NCBI GenBank assembly: GCA_002378665.1
Contig: DFSO01000063.1
Span: forward strand, 30,898-66,940
Length of the DNA: 36,043 bases
From: Loktanella sp. UBA3435
Lineage (GTDB): Bacteria; Pseudomonadota; Alphaproteobacteria; Rhodobacterales; Rhodobacteraceae
Direction of reading: 5' to 3'
Below the pieces are notes generated by a model. The model was not told the origin of the DNA, made no database searches, and saw nothing but the letters and a program-made list of their open reading frames with translations. How positions within the stretch are numbered: the stretch's first letter is position 1; every line of letters begins with the position of its first letter. This document shows, piece by piece, positions 1 to 8,036 of this stretch. A program made the position numbers and the translations under genes.

Positions 1-1751
1 ACAGTATCCGCACCCGTATTGATCCGCGCCAAATGCATCGTCGTGGCGGGCAATTGGCGGGCCATGTAGTAGCGGCCAGTGGCAATCTTGGTCTCATAGA
101 ACGCGGTATCAGACGCACCGGCCTCCAAGGCTTCCATCGCAGCCTTACCCATCCGCGCCCACATCAGGCCAAGGCAAACGTGGCCCATCATGTGCATGAA
201 GTCATAAGATCCGGCCAAAGCGTTGTTCGGGTTCTTCACGCCGTTTTGCATGAAATACATACCCGCCGCCTGCAAATCCTTGCTTGCCGCTTTGAGTGGC
301 TCAAGGAAGTCCGCCTTCAACGCGTCATTGTCGTCGTTTTCTTTGATAAATGTTTTCACCATCTCAAAGAACGCCATCACATGCTTGCCGCCATCTTGGG
401 CCAACTTACGACCCACCAGATCAAGCGCCTGCACGCCGTTGGCACCCTCATAGATCATCGCAATACGGGCATCGCGGGCGAATTGGGACATGCCCCATTC
501 CTCAATATAACCGTGTCCGCCATAAACCTGTTGCGCGGCGACCGCATATTCAAAACCCTTGTCGGTCAAAAAGCCCTTAATCACAGGGGTCATCAATGAC
601 ACAAGGCCATCAGCCTCCGCGTCACCATTCTTATGGGAGCGGTCAATCAGGTTCGCGCCCCACATCGTGAACGCACGTGCGCCCTCAACAAACGACTTTT
701 GATCCATCAGGTTGCGGCGAATATCAGGATGCACAATCAGCGGATCAGCGGGGCCATCAGGGTTCTCAGCACCCGTCACGGCACGCCCCTGCAAGCGGTC
801 ATTGGCATAAAACACAGCGTTCTGATACGCAGCCTCGGCCTGTGCGTAGCCCTGAAGGCCAACGCCCAAACGCGCCTCGTTCATCATCACAAACATCGCG
901 CGCATGCCCTTATGCTCTTCGCCCAGCAGAACCCCCTCGGCCTCGTCATAGTTCATCACACACGTCGCATTGCCGTGAATGCCCATCTTCTCTTCGATCT
1001 TGCCCACGGACACGCCATTGCGGTCGCCCAAAGAGCCATCTTCGTTGATCTTGATCTTCGGGACGATGAACAGGGAAACGCCCTTGATACCCTCAGGCCC
1101 GCCTGGAATTTTCGCCAAAACAAGGTGAATAATGTTGTCGGCCATATCGTGGTCACCCGCCGAGATGAAAATCTTCTGGCCAGAAAGCTTGTAGGTGCCA
1201 TCACCATTCGGGACAGCCTTTGTGCGCATCAGGCCAAGGTCAGTACCACAATGCGGCTCGGTCAGGTTCATCGTGCCTGTCCACTCGCATGTCACCATCT
1301 TCGGCAGATACTTCTGCTTTTGCTCATCCGTACCATGCACATTGATCGCAGAGTAAGCGCCGTGGGTCAGGCCTTGATACATGTTGAACGCCATGTTCGC
1401 CGACACAGACGGCTCCAATGCGGCCATGCTCATGATATACGGCAGACCTTGACCACCATAGGCCTCGTCACAATCAAGCGACGTCCAGCCGCCCTCACGG
1501 ACCTGATCAAACGCGGCCTTAAAGCCCGTCGGCGTGCGCACAACGCCGTTTTCCAACGCGCAGCCCTCGGTATCCCCAATCTGGTTCAGCGGGGCCAGAA
1601 CGTTTGTGGCGATCTTGCCCGCCTCTTCAATCACCGCACTGGTGAAATCGCGGTCCAAATCTGCGTAACCTGCAATGTCCTGCTCGGACACTTTGAGCAG
1701 GTCGTGCAAGACGAATTGAATGTCTTTCGCGGGGGCATTGTAGATCGGCAT
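1..1751 (-). CDS. DmdC-like acyl-CoA dehydrogenase (3' end cut by window)
   Basis: FAD-dependent dehydrogenation of an acyl-CoA at the alpha-beta bond. 583 codons are visible, beginning MPIYNAPAKDIQFVLHDLLK; the stop lies just outside, and members of this long subfamily run to about 590-600 residues. Visible motifs are the flavin/substrate segment MNLTEPHCGTDLGLMRTKAV and the C-terminal YEGANGVQALDL, whose Glu is residue 435; this fits the catalytic base position I recall for roseobacter DmdC (methylmercaptopropionyl-CoA dehydrogenase of the DMSP demethylation pathway). Roseobacters carry several DmdC-like paralogues, so medium- or long-chain acyl-CoA is an equally possible substrate. It begins 38 bp after a MerR gene on the same strand, suggesting co-transcription and regulation by acyl-CoA metabolism. 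Two long open frames on the opposite strand (33-599, 633-1769) are shadows. Confidence 0.93.
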   Translation of the reverse strand, partial: MPIYNAPAKDIQFVLHDLLKVSEQDIAGYADLDRDFTSAVIEEAGKIATNVLAPLNQIGDTEGCALENGVVRTPTGFKAAFDQVREGGWTSLDCDEAYGGQGLPYIMSMAALEPSVSANMAFNMYQGLTHGAYSAINVHGTDEQKQKYLPKMVTCEWTGTMNLTEPHCGTDLGLMRTKAVPNGDGTYKLSGQKIFISAGDHDMADNIIHLVLAKIPGGPEGIKGVSLFIVPKIKINEDGSLGDRNGVSVGKIEEKMGIHGNATCVMNYDEAEGVLLGEEHKGMRAMFVMMNEARLGVGLQGYAQAEAAYQNAVFYANDRLQGRAVTGAENPDGPADPLIVHPDIRRNLMDQKSFVEGARAFTMWGANLIDRSHKNGDAEADGLVSLMTPVIKGFLTDKGFEYAVAAQQVYGGHGYIEEWGMSQFARDARIAMIYEGANGVQALDLVGRKLAQDGGKHVMAFFEMVKTFIKENDDNDALKADFLEPLKAASKDLQAAGMYFMQNGVKNPNNALAGSYDFMHMMGHVCLGLMWARMGKAAMEALEAGASDTAFYETKIATGRYYMARQLPATTMHLARINTGADT

Positions 1752-1789
1752 GTCAGGTCTCTCTCATAGATTAGGGCCTAAGTGGCGGG

Positions 1790-2176
1790 CTATTTCTTCT
1801 CAATTGACGCCAGTTTATCGGCGCCCCATTTCATCTGGTCTTTTAACTCGCCAATCGCTTCTTCCAGCTCGCGTCGCTGCGCTTCCATGTCGGACAGGTG
1901 GCGCTTGGCTGTTTCCAAAGTCTTGGAAAGCTGGGTCAGTTGGCTGTCGCCCATATGATATAGGTCGAGCAGCTGGCGGATCTCTTCAAGGCTGAACCCA
2001 AAACGCTTGCCGCGCAGGATCAGCTTTAGGCGGGCGCGATCCCGCTTGGTAAACAAGCGGCGCTGACCTTCACGCACAGGGAACAACAGTTCCTTTGCCT
2101 CGTAAAAGCGCAGCGTGCGCGGCGTCACATCAAATGCTTCGCACATATCGCGGATGTTCATCGTGTCGGTCGTCAT
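1790..2176 (-). CDS. MerR family transcriptional regulator (LiuR/PsrA-like), copy 1
   Basis: A 128-residue regulator if started at the ATG at 2176, which has AGGACA upstream; the frame is open to 2227 but that adds 17 unconserved residues. The N-terminal winged helix is clear: MNIRDMCEAFDVTPRTLRFYEAKELL, then a second part with RRLFTKRDRARLKLILRGKRFGFSLEEIRQLL. The rest is a coiled-coil dimerisation helix (LETAKRHLSDMEAQRRELEEAIGELKDQM) ending in KK. There is no metal-binding Cys cluster, so it is not a metal sensor of the classic MerR type. MerR proteins of this build control branched-chain amino acid and fatty acid catabolism in proteobacteria. It lies directly before the acyl-CoA dehydrogenase gene, the expected target, and a LiuR-like palindrome is 72 bp upstream of the start. 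It is a paralogue of the regulator at 2411-2779. Confidence 0.93.
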   Translation of the reverse strand: MTTDTMNIRDMCEAFDVTPRTLRFYEAKELLFPVREGQRRLFTKRDRARLKLILRGKRFGFSLEEIRQLLDLYHMGDSQLTQLSKTLETAKRHLSDMEAQRRELEEAIGELKDQMKWGADKLASIEKK

Positions 2177-2247
2177 AGCGGTGTCCTGTTCATGTAAGGC
2201 TGTGTTGCCAAACAATTGCGAGGTCACCTACCATCCTACAAGGTAAA

Positions 2248-2263
2248 TTGACGTTAACGTAAA
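2248..2263. promoter_or_regulatory. LiuR-type operator palindrome
   Basis: The sequence TTGACGTTAACGTAAA contains a perfect 10-bp palindrome ACGTTAACGT extended by near-matching TT/AA flanks. It closely resembles the TTTACGTNNACGTAAA type of site known for LiuR, a MerR regulator of branched-chain amino acid degradation. A second, overlapping pair of ACGT half sites follows at 2268-2276. On the minus strand, TTTACG and TAGGAT are separated by 19 bp, the elongated spacer typical of MerR-controlled promoters, although the palindrome overlaps the proposed -35 rather than sitting in the middle. The site lies upstream of MerR copy 1 and its downstream acyl-CoA dehydrogenase. Confidence 0.55.
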
Positions 2264-2410
2264 TGATACGTCACGTCATTTTAAAGCTGACGAAAGGTAA
2301 GGAAAGATTACGCAGGGGAATGCGCAACATTTGCAAAGTGGAATATGTGCCGTTGTGATGCAACTTCTGCGATATTCCCCGTAAAATAAGGGGTCCCAGT
2401 TAACTAAGTG

Positions 2411-2779
2411 TTAGCTTAATTGCTGGGTCGTCACATCGCGCAATGACTTTAACTCAGCCAATGTGTCTTCTAATTGCTTCTTTTGCTCGGTCAATTCGAC
2501 AATTTGCTTGTCCGCAAGCGCGACCCATTGGGACATTTGCGCCTCGGTACCTTCTTTTTCATAGACCAAAAGCCACTGGCGAATGTCTTCCAAAGCGAAT
2601 CCGAAACGACGCCCGCGCAGGATCAACGTCATGCGTGCCAATTCCTTCGCCCCATAAAATCGCGCGCGACCTTCCTTCTCAGGGGTCAGCAATTCAATGT
2701 ATTCGTAATAGCGCAACGTGCGCGGCGTCACATCAAACTTGGCGCACATTTCTTTGAACGTTAAACGGGTATTGGGCAT
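2411..2779 (-). CDS. MerR family transcriptional regulator, copy 2
   Basis: 122 residues with the same plan as the neighbour at 1790-2176: LTFKEMCAKFDVTPRTLRYYE helix-turn-helix, wing with ARFYGAKELARMTLILRGRRFGFALEDIRQWL, then a C-terminal coiled coil (ADKQIVELTEQKKQLEDTLAELKSL). No Cys-based metal site is present. The start is fixed by AGGAG seven bases before the ATG. The two regulators share the core DVTPRTLR-YE, LILRG-RFGF and LE-IRQ-L, so they are ancient paralogues rather than a recent duplication. It lies 55 bp downstream of the exporter gene and 183 bp upstream of the first regulator, all on one strand; which genes it controls cannot be decided from sequence, but fatty acyl-CoA catabolism is most likely. 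Confidence 0.92.
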   Translation of the reverse strand: MPNTRLTFKEMCAKFDVTPRTLRYYEYIELLTPEKEGRARFYGAKELARMTLILRGRRFGFALEDIRQWLLVYEKEGTEAQMSQWVALADKQIVELTEQKKQLEDTLAELKSLRDVTTQQLS

Positions 2780-2834
2780 GGCGGGCTCCTCTTGCGCTAA
2801 GGCTACCCCGACATGGCCGTTGGAGCAACGCCGT

Positions 2835-3974
2835 TTAGTTCATGAAATCAGGCGCAAAGAAATAGAACCCGTAGGCCATGATGACAGCAGGGATCGTCGA
2901 ATAGATCGTCGCCCAAAGGGCCGCCTTGGGGTTCAACGCAATCGCAGGAAATAGCGCATCGCCATCATTTGAAATCGCGTTCCCCATCAAGGCGGCAAAC
3001 GGCACCAACCCGTTGATATAAAGCGTTGTGACAACAACCTGCGGCCCACATCCGGGAACAAGGCCGATCAATACGCCAATCAAGGGCAGCAAAGGTGCGA
3101 CCGTCTTGAACATCGCCTCAAGGTCCAGCCCCGCAAATTCCACGACATAGTCGTAGGCCAGATATGCCCCGATCACCCAAACAAGGATAAACGCGGTTTC
3201 TTCGGCCATCCGCGTCACTGGACTATCGGCGGTATGCGTCATCGCTTGCACCTGCGATACGGTCCAAATCACAAGGCTTACCGCCACGCCAGCAAGACCG
3301 ACATAGGTCGGCATCTGCCCCCAAACCTCGTAGACATCCGCACCCGTCAGTTGCGTGATCCCGACGACAAGGCCCGGTACAAACAGCGCGAAAGCCAGAT
3401 AATCGCGCTTGCGGCTGCGCCCGATAAGCGGGGCCAACGCGCAGGTGGCACTTGGATTTCCAAGGTAGGGGGTGCGCGAAAACGCGTCCACGACGTAACC
3501 AGACAGAACACCCACACCAAGGCTCAGTGGCAGCACGACAATGGCCACCTCAGGGCGGGTCGCAATCAGCAAGAACGCAGCATCTCCCATCGTCGCCGTC
3601 AGGGCTGCCACAACCGCGCCGAAGCCCACATTGCCAGAGGAATAAGCAGCCACAACAATCACCGCGCCACCGCATCCGGGTGTCGCGCCTAAAAGGGACG
3701 CCAGTGGCACCTGCCAGCCTTTTGCGTTCTTGAGGGCATCGCCGATATCAAATTTGAACAGCCGTTCCGCACCGTAGAAAATCAGAAATGTCGCAGAAAC
3801 AAACACAGCGACCTGCGTATAGGCATCCACCATCAACCCGCGCGTGATCTCGCCCAAAACACCCGGATATATCGCCAATACCAACAAGACGAGCGCCACA
3901 AACAACCGCTTGGGGCGGAAAGGCCCAATGCGGGTTTGGTTGGTCGTGCTTTGGGTAATAGCGGTGGCGTCCAT
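2835..3974 (-). CDS. Putative 10-TM heavy-metal or manganese exporter (ArsP_2-like)
   Basis: A 379-residue polytopic membrane protein with about ten hydrophobic segments. The two halves carry matching signature loops: TPGCGGAVIVVAAYSSGNVG followed by ALTATMGDAAFLLIA near residues 95-140, and VPGCGPQVVVTTLYINGLVP followed by GNAISNDGDALFPAIA near residues 305-350. This inverted or tandem repeat with PGCG loops and acidic GD residues inside helices matches the ArsP_2/putative manganese transporter family, believed to export divalent metals from the cytoplasm. The substrate is not proven for this family. The N-terminal 15 residues are polar and cytosolic. It precedes two MerR regulators on the same strand; those lack metal-sensing Cys, so the adjacency may not be functional. 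Transcription diverges from the thioesterase operon across a 95-bp gap. Confidence 0.8.
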   Translation of the reverse strand: MDATAITQSTTNQTRIGPFRPKRLFVALVLLVLAIYPGVLGEITRGLMVDAYTQVAVFVSATFLIFYGAERLFKFDIGDALKNAKGWQVPLASLLGATPGCGGAVIVVAAYSSGNVGFGAVVAALTATMGDAAFLLIATRPEVAIVVLPLSLGVGVLSGYVVDAFSRTPYLGNPSATCALAPLIGRSRKRDYLAFALFVPGLVVGITQLTGADVYEVWGQMPTYVGLAGVAVSLVIWTVSQVQAMTHTADSPVTRMAEETAFILVWVIGAYLAYDYVVEFAGLDLEAMFKTVAPLLPLIGVLIGLVPGCGPQVVVTTLYINGLVPFAALMGNAISNDGDALFPAIALNPKAALWATIYSTIPAVIMAYGFYFFAPDFMN

Positions 3975-4069
3975 TGCTGGTCCTTCTTGCGAACAATTCT
4001 CAATTGCAGATATAGCACTTGCAACCCGTCAGACAAGTGGCAAGTTGGCCCGAAAAATTGGAGACCCCC

Positions 4070-4513
4070 ATGTCAGACGATATCAAAGCCCGCCAAGCGT
4101 TAATTGCACGTCAATTTATTGAAGCAATCCCCCATGCGCGCGCCTTGGGCATGAAGCTCACCGAGATTGGTGACGGGCGGGCCACCATTACCATGGGCTA
4201 TGATGAAAAACTGATCGGCGATCCTGAGACAGGTGTGATCCATGGCGGGGCAGTGTCGGCGCTGATGGACACCTGCTCGGGTGCTGCCGTGATGGCACAT
4301 CCCTCTGGTCCGCTCGGCACCGCGACGATTGATCTGCGCATCGATTACATGCGCTCGGCCAAACCCGGTGACACGATCACAGCCACCGCCGAATGCTACC
4401 ACGTAACCCGCTCTGTTGCCTTTATTCGTGCGACAGCCACGGACGCCGACACGCAGCGCCCCGTCGCCACCGCGACCGGTGCATTTACGATTGAGACAGG
4501 GGGGATGAAATAA
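4070..4513 (+). CDS. PaaI-type hotdog-fold thioesterase, copy 1
   Basis: 147 residues with the hotdog signature: GVIHGGAVSALMDTCSGAAVM contains the HGG turn and the helix carrying the catalytic Asp, followed by LGTATIDLRIDYMRSAKPGDTITATAECYHVTRSVAFIRATA, the central strands. Such proteins hydrolyse aryl- or acyl-CoA thioesters in the cytoplasm. I chose the ATG at 4070 because GGAG lies seven bases upstream and conservation begins there; the upstream extension from the TTG at 4019 would run into the promoter region shared with the divergent exporter. The stop overlaps the next start by one base (TAATG), so it is translationally coupled to a second thioesterase and then a MATE exporter, forming a three-gene operon. 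Substrate unknown. Confidence 0.9.
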   Translation: MSDDIKARQALIARQFIEAIPHARALGMKLTEIGDGRATITMGYDEKLIGDPETGVIHGGAVSALMDTCSGAAVMAHPSGPLGTATIDLRIDYMRSAKPGDTITATAECYHVTRSVAFIRATATDADTQRPVATATGAFTIETGGMK

Positions 4514-5007
4514 TGGCCAAACGTCCAGAACCCGTACAAGTCGTCAAGCAACGCCGCGACGCGGCCCTGCAACGGCTGGTGGGGCAGGTGCCCTATATCC
4601 AATTCCTTGGTATTGAGTTTGAGCGGCACGGTGACGAGCTGACTGCCGTTATGCCGTTTCACGAACAAAACATCGGCAACCCCATGATCCCAGCCCTGCA
4701 CGGCGGCGCTACGGCGGCATTCCTTGAGGTCGCAGCGATTATCGAACTCAGCTGGGCCATGACATGGGAAGACATGGAGGCGGGCACGATCATCCAAGAT
4801 AGCCCGCGTATTCTTTTGCCCAAAACCATCGACTTCACCGTTGATTACCTGCGCTCTGGCTTGCCACGCGACGCCTATGCACGCGCAAGAGTGAACCGCC
4901 TTGGCCGCCGCTATGCCTCGGTGCATGTCGAAGGTTGGCAGGACAACAAAAGCCGGATTTTCGCTCAAGCGACAGGGCATTTCCTGATGCCACCGCGTGA
5001 TGGCTAA
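4513..5007 (+). CDS. PaaI-type hotdog-fold thioesterase, copy 2
   Basis: 164 residues. It has the same hotdog pattern as the preceding gene: PMIPALHGGATAAFLEVAAII (the HGG turn and long helix) and LLPKTIDFTVDYLRSGLPRDAYARARVNRLGRRYASVHVEGWQ (central strands). The helix has Glu (FLEVA) where copy 1 has Asp (LMDTC), so the two probably differ in catalytic geometry or substrate. Hotdog thioesterases act as dimers of hotdogs; adjacent, coupled copies can form hetero-oligomers, but that is inference here. The C-terminus overlaps the start of the MATE gene by up to 11 bases, so translation of all three genes is likely coupled. Confidence 0.9.
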   Translation: MAKRPEPVQVVKQRRDAALQRLVGQVPYIQFLGIEFERHGDELTAVMPFHEQNIGNPMIPALHGGATAAFLEVAAIIELSWAMTWEDMEAGTIIQDSPRILLPKTIDFTVDYLRSGLPRDAYARARVNRLGRRYASVHVEGWQDNKSRIFAQATGHFLMPPRDG

Positions 5008-6322
5008 TGCACTGACCCACAAGCGGGTTTTGCAAATCGCGATCCCGATTGTGCTCTCCAACGCGACTGTGCCGATCCTTGGGGTCGTGGATACTGGGGT
5101 CGTAGGGCAGCTCGGGCAAGCAGCGCCAATCGGTGCAGTCGGCATCGGCGCGATCATCCTCACGGCCTTCTATTGGATCTTCGGTTTCCTGCGCATGGGG
5201 ACCGCTGGCCTGACGGCGCAAGCCACAGGGGCAGGGGACGACGCCGAAGTCGCAGCCCTCCTGTCTCGCGCGCTTCTGATCGGTTTTGCGGCAGGGACGG
5301 TGATGATCGTCGGGCAAATCCCCCTGTTCTGGCTCGCCTTCAAGGTCTCGCCCGCCAGCGCCGAGGTCGAATCTCTGGCGCGCACCTACATGGGCATCCG
5401 CGTCTGGTCCGCGCCTGCGACAATCGCGCTTTACGGCATCATCGGCTGGCTCATCGCGCAAGAACGCACACGTGGCGTCTTCGCGATCCAAGTCCTGATG
5501 AACGGGCTCAACATCGCCCTCGACATCCTCTTTGTGCTGCATTTCGATTTCGGGGTCGCAGGTGTCGGCTGGGCCACATTTATCGCGGAATGGGGCGGGC
5601 TGGCCTTCGGCCTCTGGCTTTGCCGCGATGCCTTCGCAAGGGGGGCGTGGCGCGACAAGGCCCGCGTGTTTGACATGCCGCGCCTGAAGCGCATGGCCGT
5701 CGTGAACACCGACATCCTGATCCGCTCTGTCCTGTTGCAAGCGATCTTCGTCAGTTTCCTGTTCTGGGGCGCGGATTTCGGCGATGTGCAACTGGCCGCC
5801 AACCAAATCCTGCTGCAATTCCTTAACGTGACGGCCTACGCGCTGGATGGTTTCGCGGCTGCCGCAGAAAGCCTTGTCGGCCAAGCGTTGGGCGCGAAAA
5901 ACGCCGCACGGCTGAGGAGGGGAGCAATCCTCACAAGCGGTTGGGGCACTGCAATCTGTGCAGGCCTCGCCCTTTTGTTCGCCCTCGCAGGCCCAAGCAT
6001 CATCGACATCATGACAACCGCACCCGAGGTGCAAACCACCGCACGACACTACTTGCCCTATATGGTTGCAGCACCCATCGTTGGCGTAGCTTCTTGGATG
6101 TTCGACGGCATCTTCATTGGCGCCACCCGCACCCGCGATATGCGCAATATGATGGTGGTCTCGGCCATCGTATATTTCGCCGCAGTCATCCCGCTCATGT
6201 GGATGTTCGGCAATCATGGGCTTTGGATTGGCTTGCTGTTGAGCTTTGTCGTGCGCGGCATCACCCTCGGTTGGAAATATCCCGCTTTGGAAGCCGCCGC
6301 GCGCTCACCAATTTTAGACTAA
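5000..6322 (+). CDS. MATE family multidrug/Na+ efflux transporter (DinF-like)
   Basis: About 440 residues with twelve predicted transmembrane helices arranged as two six-helix bundles. The opening HKRVLQIAIPIVLSNATVPILGVVDTGVVGQLG is typical of the first MATE helix with its P-x-D motif, and GAIILTAFYWIFGFLRMGTAGLTAQATGAGD matches the DinF branch; the second half repeats the plan at QLAANQILLQFLNVTAYALDGFAAAAESLVGQALG. The family exports cationic drugs or metabolites in exchange for Na+ or H+. The ATG at 5000 is preferred, though the GTG at 4997 is possible; both lie inside the end of the thioesterase gene, showing coupling. A 460-codon antisense frame (4835-6217) is a composition shadow. The stop codon sits inside a 21-base palindrome. 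Confidence 0.93.
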   Translation: MANALTHKRVLQIAIPIVLSNATVPILGVVDTGVVGQLGQAAPIGAVGIGAIILTAFYWIFGFLRMGTAGLTAQATGAGDDAEVAALLSRALLIGFAAGTVMIVGQIPLFWLAFKVSPASAEVESLARTYMGIRVWSAPATIALYGIIGWLIAQERTRGVFAIQVLMNGLNIALDILFVLHFDFGVAGVGWATFIAEWGGLAFGLWLCRDAFARGAWRDKARVFDMPRLKRMAVVNTDILIRSVLLQAIFVSFLFWGADFGDVQLAANQILLQFLNVTAYALDGFAAAAESLVGQALGAKNAARLRRGAILTSGWGTAICAGLALLFALAGPSIIDIMTTAPEVQTTARHYLPYMVAAPIVGVASWMFDGIFIGATRTRDMRNMMVVSAIVYFAAVIPLMWMFGNHGLWIGLLLSFVVRGITLGWKYPALEAAARSPILD

Positions 6323-6328
6323 AATTGG
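6308..6328. terminator. Perfect palindrome at convergent gene ends (possible bidirectional terminator)
   Basis: Arms CCAATTTTAG and CTAAAATTGG flank a single central A, giving a perfect 21-base inverted repeat. It includes the MATE stop codon and lies 7 bases from the stop of the convergent ArsC-like gene. It could fold in RNA from either strand into a hairpin of about nine pairs with a three-base loop. No T tract follows the stem on either side, so intrinsic termination is only one reading. Confidence 0.45.
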
Positions 6329-6334
6329 CAACCT

Positions 6335-6661
6335 CTAATCAAGCAAATCCAAAACATCCTCAGGCGGACGTCCGATCACAGCCTGCTTGCCAACAATCAC
6401 AATCGGCCGCTCGATCAAAATCGGGTTGGCGACCATCTGCGCAATCAGCGCATCCTCGTCACCATCCACAAACCCGTCCTCACCACGACGCACCACCTGT
6501 GCGGCCGTCTTGCCAAGTGCCTTTAACGCTGTGCGCAATTCCGCCTCGCTCGGTGCGTCCTTCAAATACAAACGCACCTGATGCGCAACGCCCTTGGCCT
6601 CCAAAATCGCCAAAGCTTGCCGCGATTTCGAGCAGCGCGGGTTATGCCAAATCTCGATCAT
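6335..6661 (-). CDS. ArsC/YfgD-like glutaredoxin-fold reductase
   Basis: 108 residues of the ArsC thioredoxin-fold family. The active-site Cys is residue 10 in the N-terminal HNPRCSKSRQAL, close to E. coli YfgD. RPIVIVGKQAVIGRPPEDVLDLL gives the second conserved part, with the Arg that binds oxyanion in ArsC. The protein may reduce arsenate using glutathione and glutaredoxin, but YfgD-type members are often not linked to arsenic and no ars genes are nearby. The start overlaps the stop of pyrD (ATGA), so the pair is translationally coupled; the family is often found as a housekeeping gene of unclear role. Its stop is 12 bases from the convergent MATE gene. Confidence 0.85.
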   Translation of the reverse strand: MIEIWHNPRCSKSRQALAILEAKGVAHQVRLYLKDAPSEAELRTALKALGKTAAQVVRRGEDGFVDGDEDALIAQMVANPILIERPIVIVGKQAVIGRPPEDVLDLLD

Positions 6662-7707
6662 AGGTAATCACTCCGACCCGTGCCTACCGCATCCGCAACC
6701 GTGGCAAAGCCGGCTTTTGCAAGGAGCACTTCCAACTCGCGCACGATATCATCGGCCAGCGAAATGCCGCCATAAACCAGCGCAGTATATAGTTGCACCG
6801 CAGAGGCCCCCGCACGAATTTTCTCAAAGGCCTGTTCCGCAGAGCCAACGCCACCCACACCGACAATCGGCAGCTTGGTACGGCTCGACAACTGCGCCAG
6901 AACCTTGGTTGATTTTTCAAACAACGGCTGCCCCGAAAGACCACCCGTCTGGGCGGCATGCGGGCCGTTCAAACCAATCCGGTCCAGCGTCGTATTCGTC
7001 GCAATCAGCGCATCAATGCCAGAGGCATCGGCCACTTCGGCCACATCATCAAACGCCGCCTCATCCAGATCAGGGGCGATTTTCAGGAACACTTTCACAG
7101 GTTTCTTCAACGCGGCATTTGCTTCCATTACACCGTTCAACAAGGCCGCAAGCGCCGCCTTACCCTGCAAATCCCGCAGCTTTTCGGTGTTGGGCGAGGA
7201 CACATTCACCGTGGCGAAATCCAGATATGCACCACAGGCGGTCAGCACCTTCGCAAAATCCGCAGCCTTATCGTCGCTGTCCTTGTTGGCCCCAAGGTTC
7301 AGTCCAATCACACCCTTCGGGCGGGCAGACAAACGGGCAGCAATCACATCCATCCCTTGGTTGTTAAATCCAAAACGGTTGATCGCGGCTTGGTCTTGCT
7401 TGAGACGAAACAGACGCGGCTTGGGATTGCCAACTTGGGCGCGCGGCGTTGCGGCACCAACCTCTAAAAACCCGAAACCACAGCCAGACAGCGCATGTAG
7501 CGCCGTTGCGTTCTTATCAAATCCAGCTGCAAGACCCACAGGGTTCGGCAAATCCAACCCCGCAAGGTTTGTGCGCAAACGGTCCGACGAATAGGGGCCG
7601 TCTTTTGGGCCAAGCCCTGCATTCAATGCCTTGATCGCCAAACCGTGGGCCAACTCAGGGTCGATCTGGCGCATCGCGGCCACGCCAATTTGCTCAAGTA
7701 ATCTCAC
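6658..7707 (-). CDS. pyrD: Dihydroorotate dehydrogenase (quinone), class 2
   Basis: The fourth step of pyrimidine synthesis: oxidation of dihydroorotate to orotate with FMN, passing electrons to membrane quinone. The 349-residue length and N-terminal amphipathic helix (RLLEQIGVAAMRQIDPELAHGLAIKAL) mark the membrane-associated class 2. Family motifs are all present: GLAAGFDKNATAL, EVGAATP, RFGFNNQGMD, GLNLGANKD, the catalytic loop TVNVSSPNTEKLRDLQ with its Ser, IATNTTL, GGLSGQPL and the FMN phosphate site GVGGVGSAEQAFEKIRAGA. It lies between a DUF952 gene (stop overlaps the start by 4 bases) and the ArsC-like gene, forming a three-gene minus-strand operon. Confidence 0.97.
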   Translation of the reverse strand: MRLLEQIGVAAMRQIDPELAHGLAIKALNAGLGPKDGPYSSDRLRTNLAGLDLPNPVGLAAGFDKNATALHALSGCGFGFLEVGAATPRAQVGNPKPRLFRLKQDQAAINRFGFNNQGMDVIAARLSARPKGVIGLNLGANKDSDDKAADFAKVLTACGAYLDFATVNVSSPNTEKLRDLQGKAALAALLNGVMEANAALKKPVKVFLKIAPDLDEAAFDDVAEVADASGIDALIATNTTLDRIGLNGPHAAQTGGLSGQPLFEKSTKVLAQLSSRTKLPIVGVGGVGSAEQAFEKIRAGASAVQLYTALVYGGISLADDIVRELEVLLAKAGFATVADAVGTGRSDYL

Positions 7708-8036
7708 GCCAATTCTCCAAATTCATGCACGCCGTCTACAATGGGCAGCGGCCTTGACCAAACCACATCAGCCATCGTCAGGTCACGGAATAAATGCGGG
7801 AATAAGTCCCCGCCACGCGACGGCTCCCATTTGAGCGCGTCTAGACCATCACCTTCAACCGCAACCAAAACAAGCCCTTCAATGCCTGCGAAATATAGCG
7901 CGGCTGTCTTTTCAACCGTTGCCGCAGTCGAGAAATGGATGAACCCATCCGCCAAATCAATCGGGGCACCTTGGGTCGCCCCAGCGGCCTGCAATTGCGC
8001 CCATTCATCGGCGCGGAATATTTTGTATATCAACAT
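7704..8036 (-). CDS. DUF952 family protein
   Basis: 110 residues from the ATG at 8036 (MLIYKIFRADEWAQL). The frame stays open to 8099 but residues before MLIYK look unlike the family. DUF952 proteins are small cytosolic proteins with the hallmark DGFIHFSTAATVEKTAALYF and a C-terminal LFPHLFRDLTMADVVWSRPL; both are visible, including the conserved H-F-S. The fold is related to ADP-ribosyltransferase-like domains, but no reaction is established. It is the first gene of the operon with pyrD, which it overlaps by four bases (ATGA-type junction). No strong ribosome binding site is seen. Confidence 0.85.
   Translation of the reverse strand: MLIYKIFRADEWAQLQAAGATQGAPIDLADGFIHFSTAATVEKTAALYFAGIEGLVLVAVEGDGLDALKWEPSRGGDLFPHLFRDLTMADVVWSRPLPIVDGVHEFGELA

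Noticed and set aside
33..1769. Two long plus-strand frames (33-599, 633-1769)
   Set aside because: They lie antisense to the DmdC-like gene, show no family pattern, and follow from the codon bias of the real gene.
4835..6217. A 460-codon minus-strand frame across the MATE gene
   Set aside because: It is Cys/His/Asp-rich without any domain pattern and mirrors the helix-rich MATE coding strand; a composition shadow.
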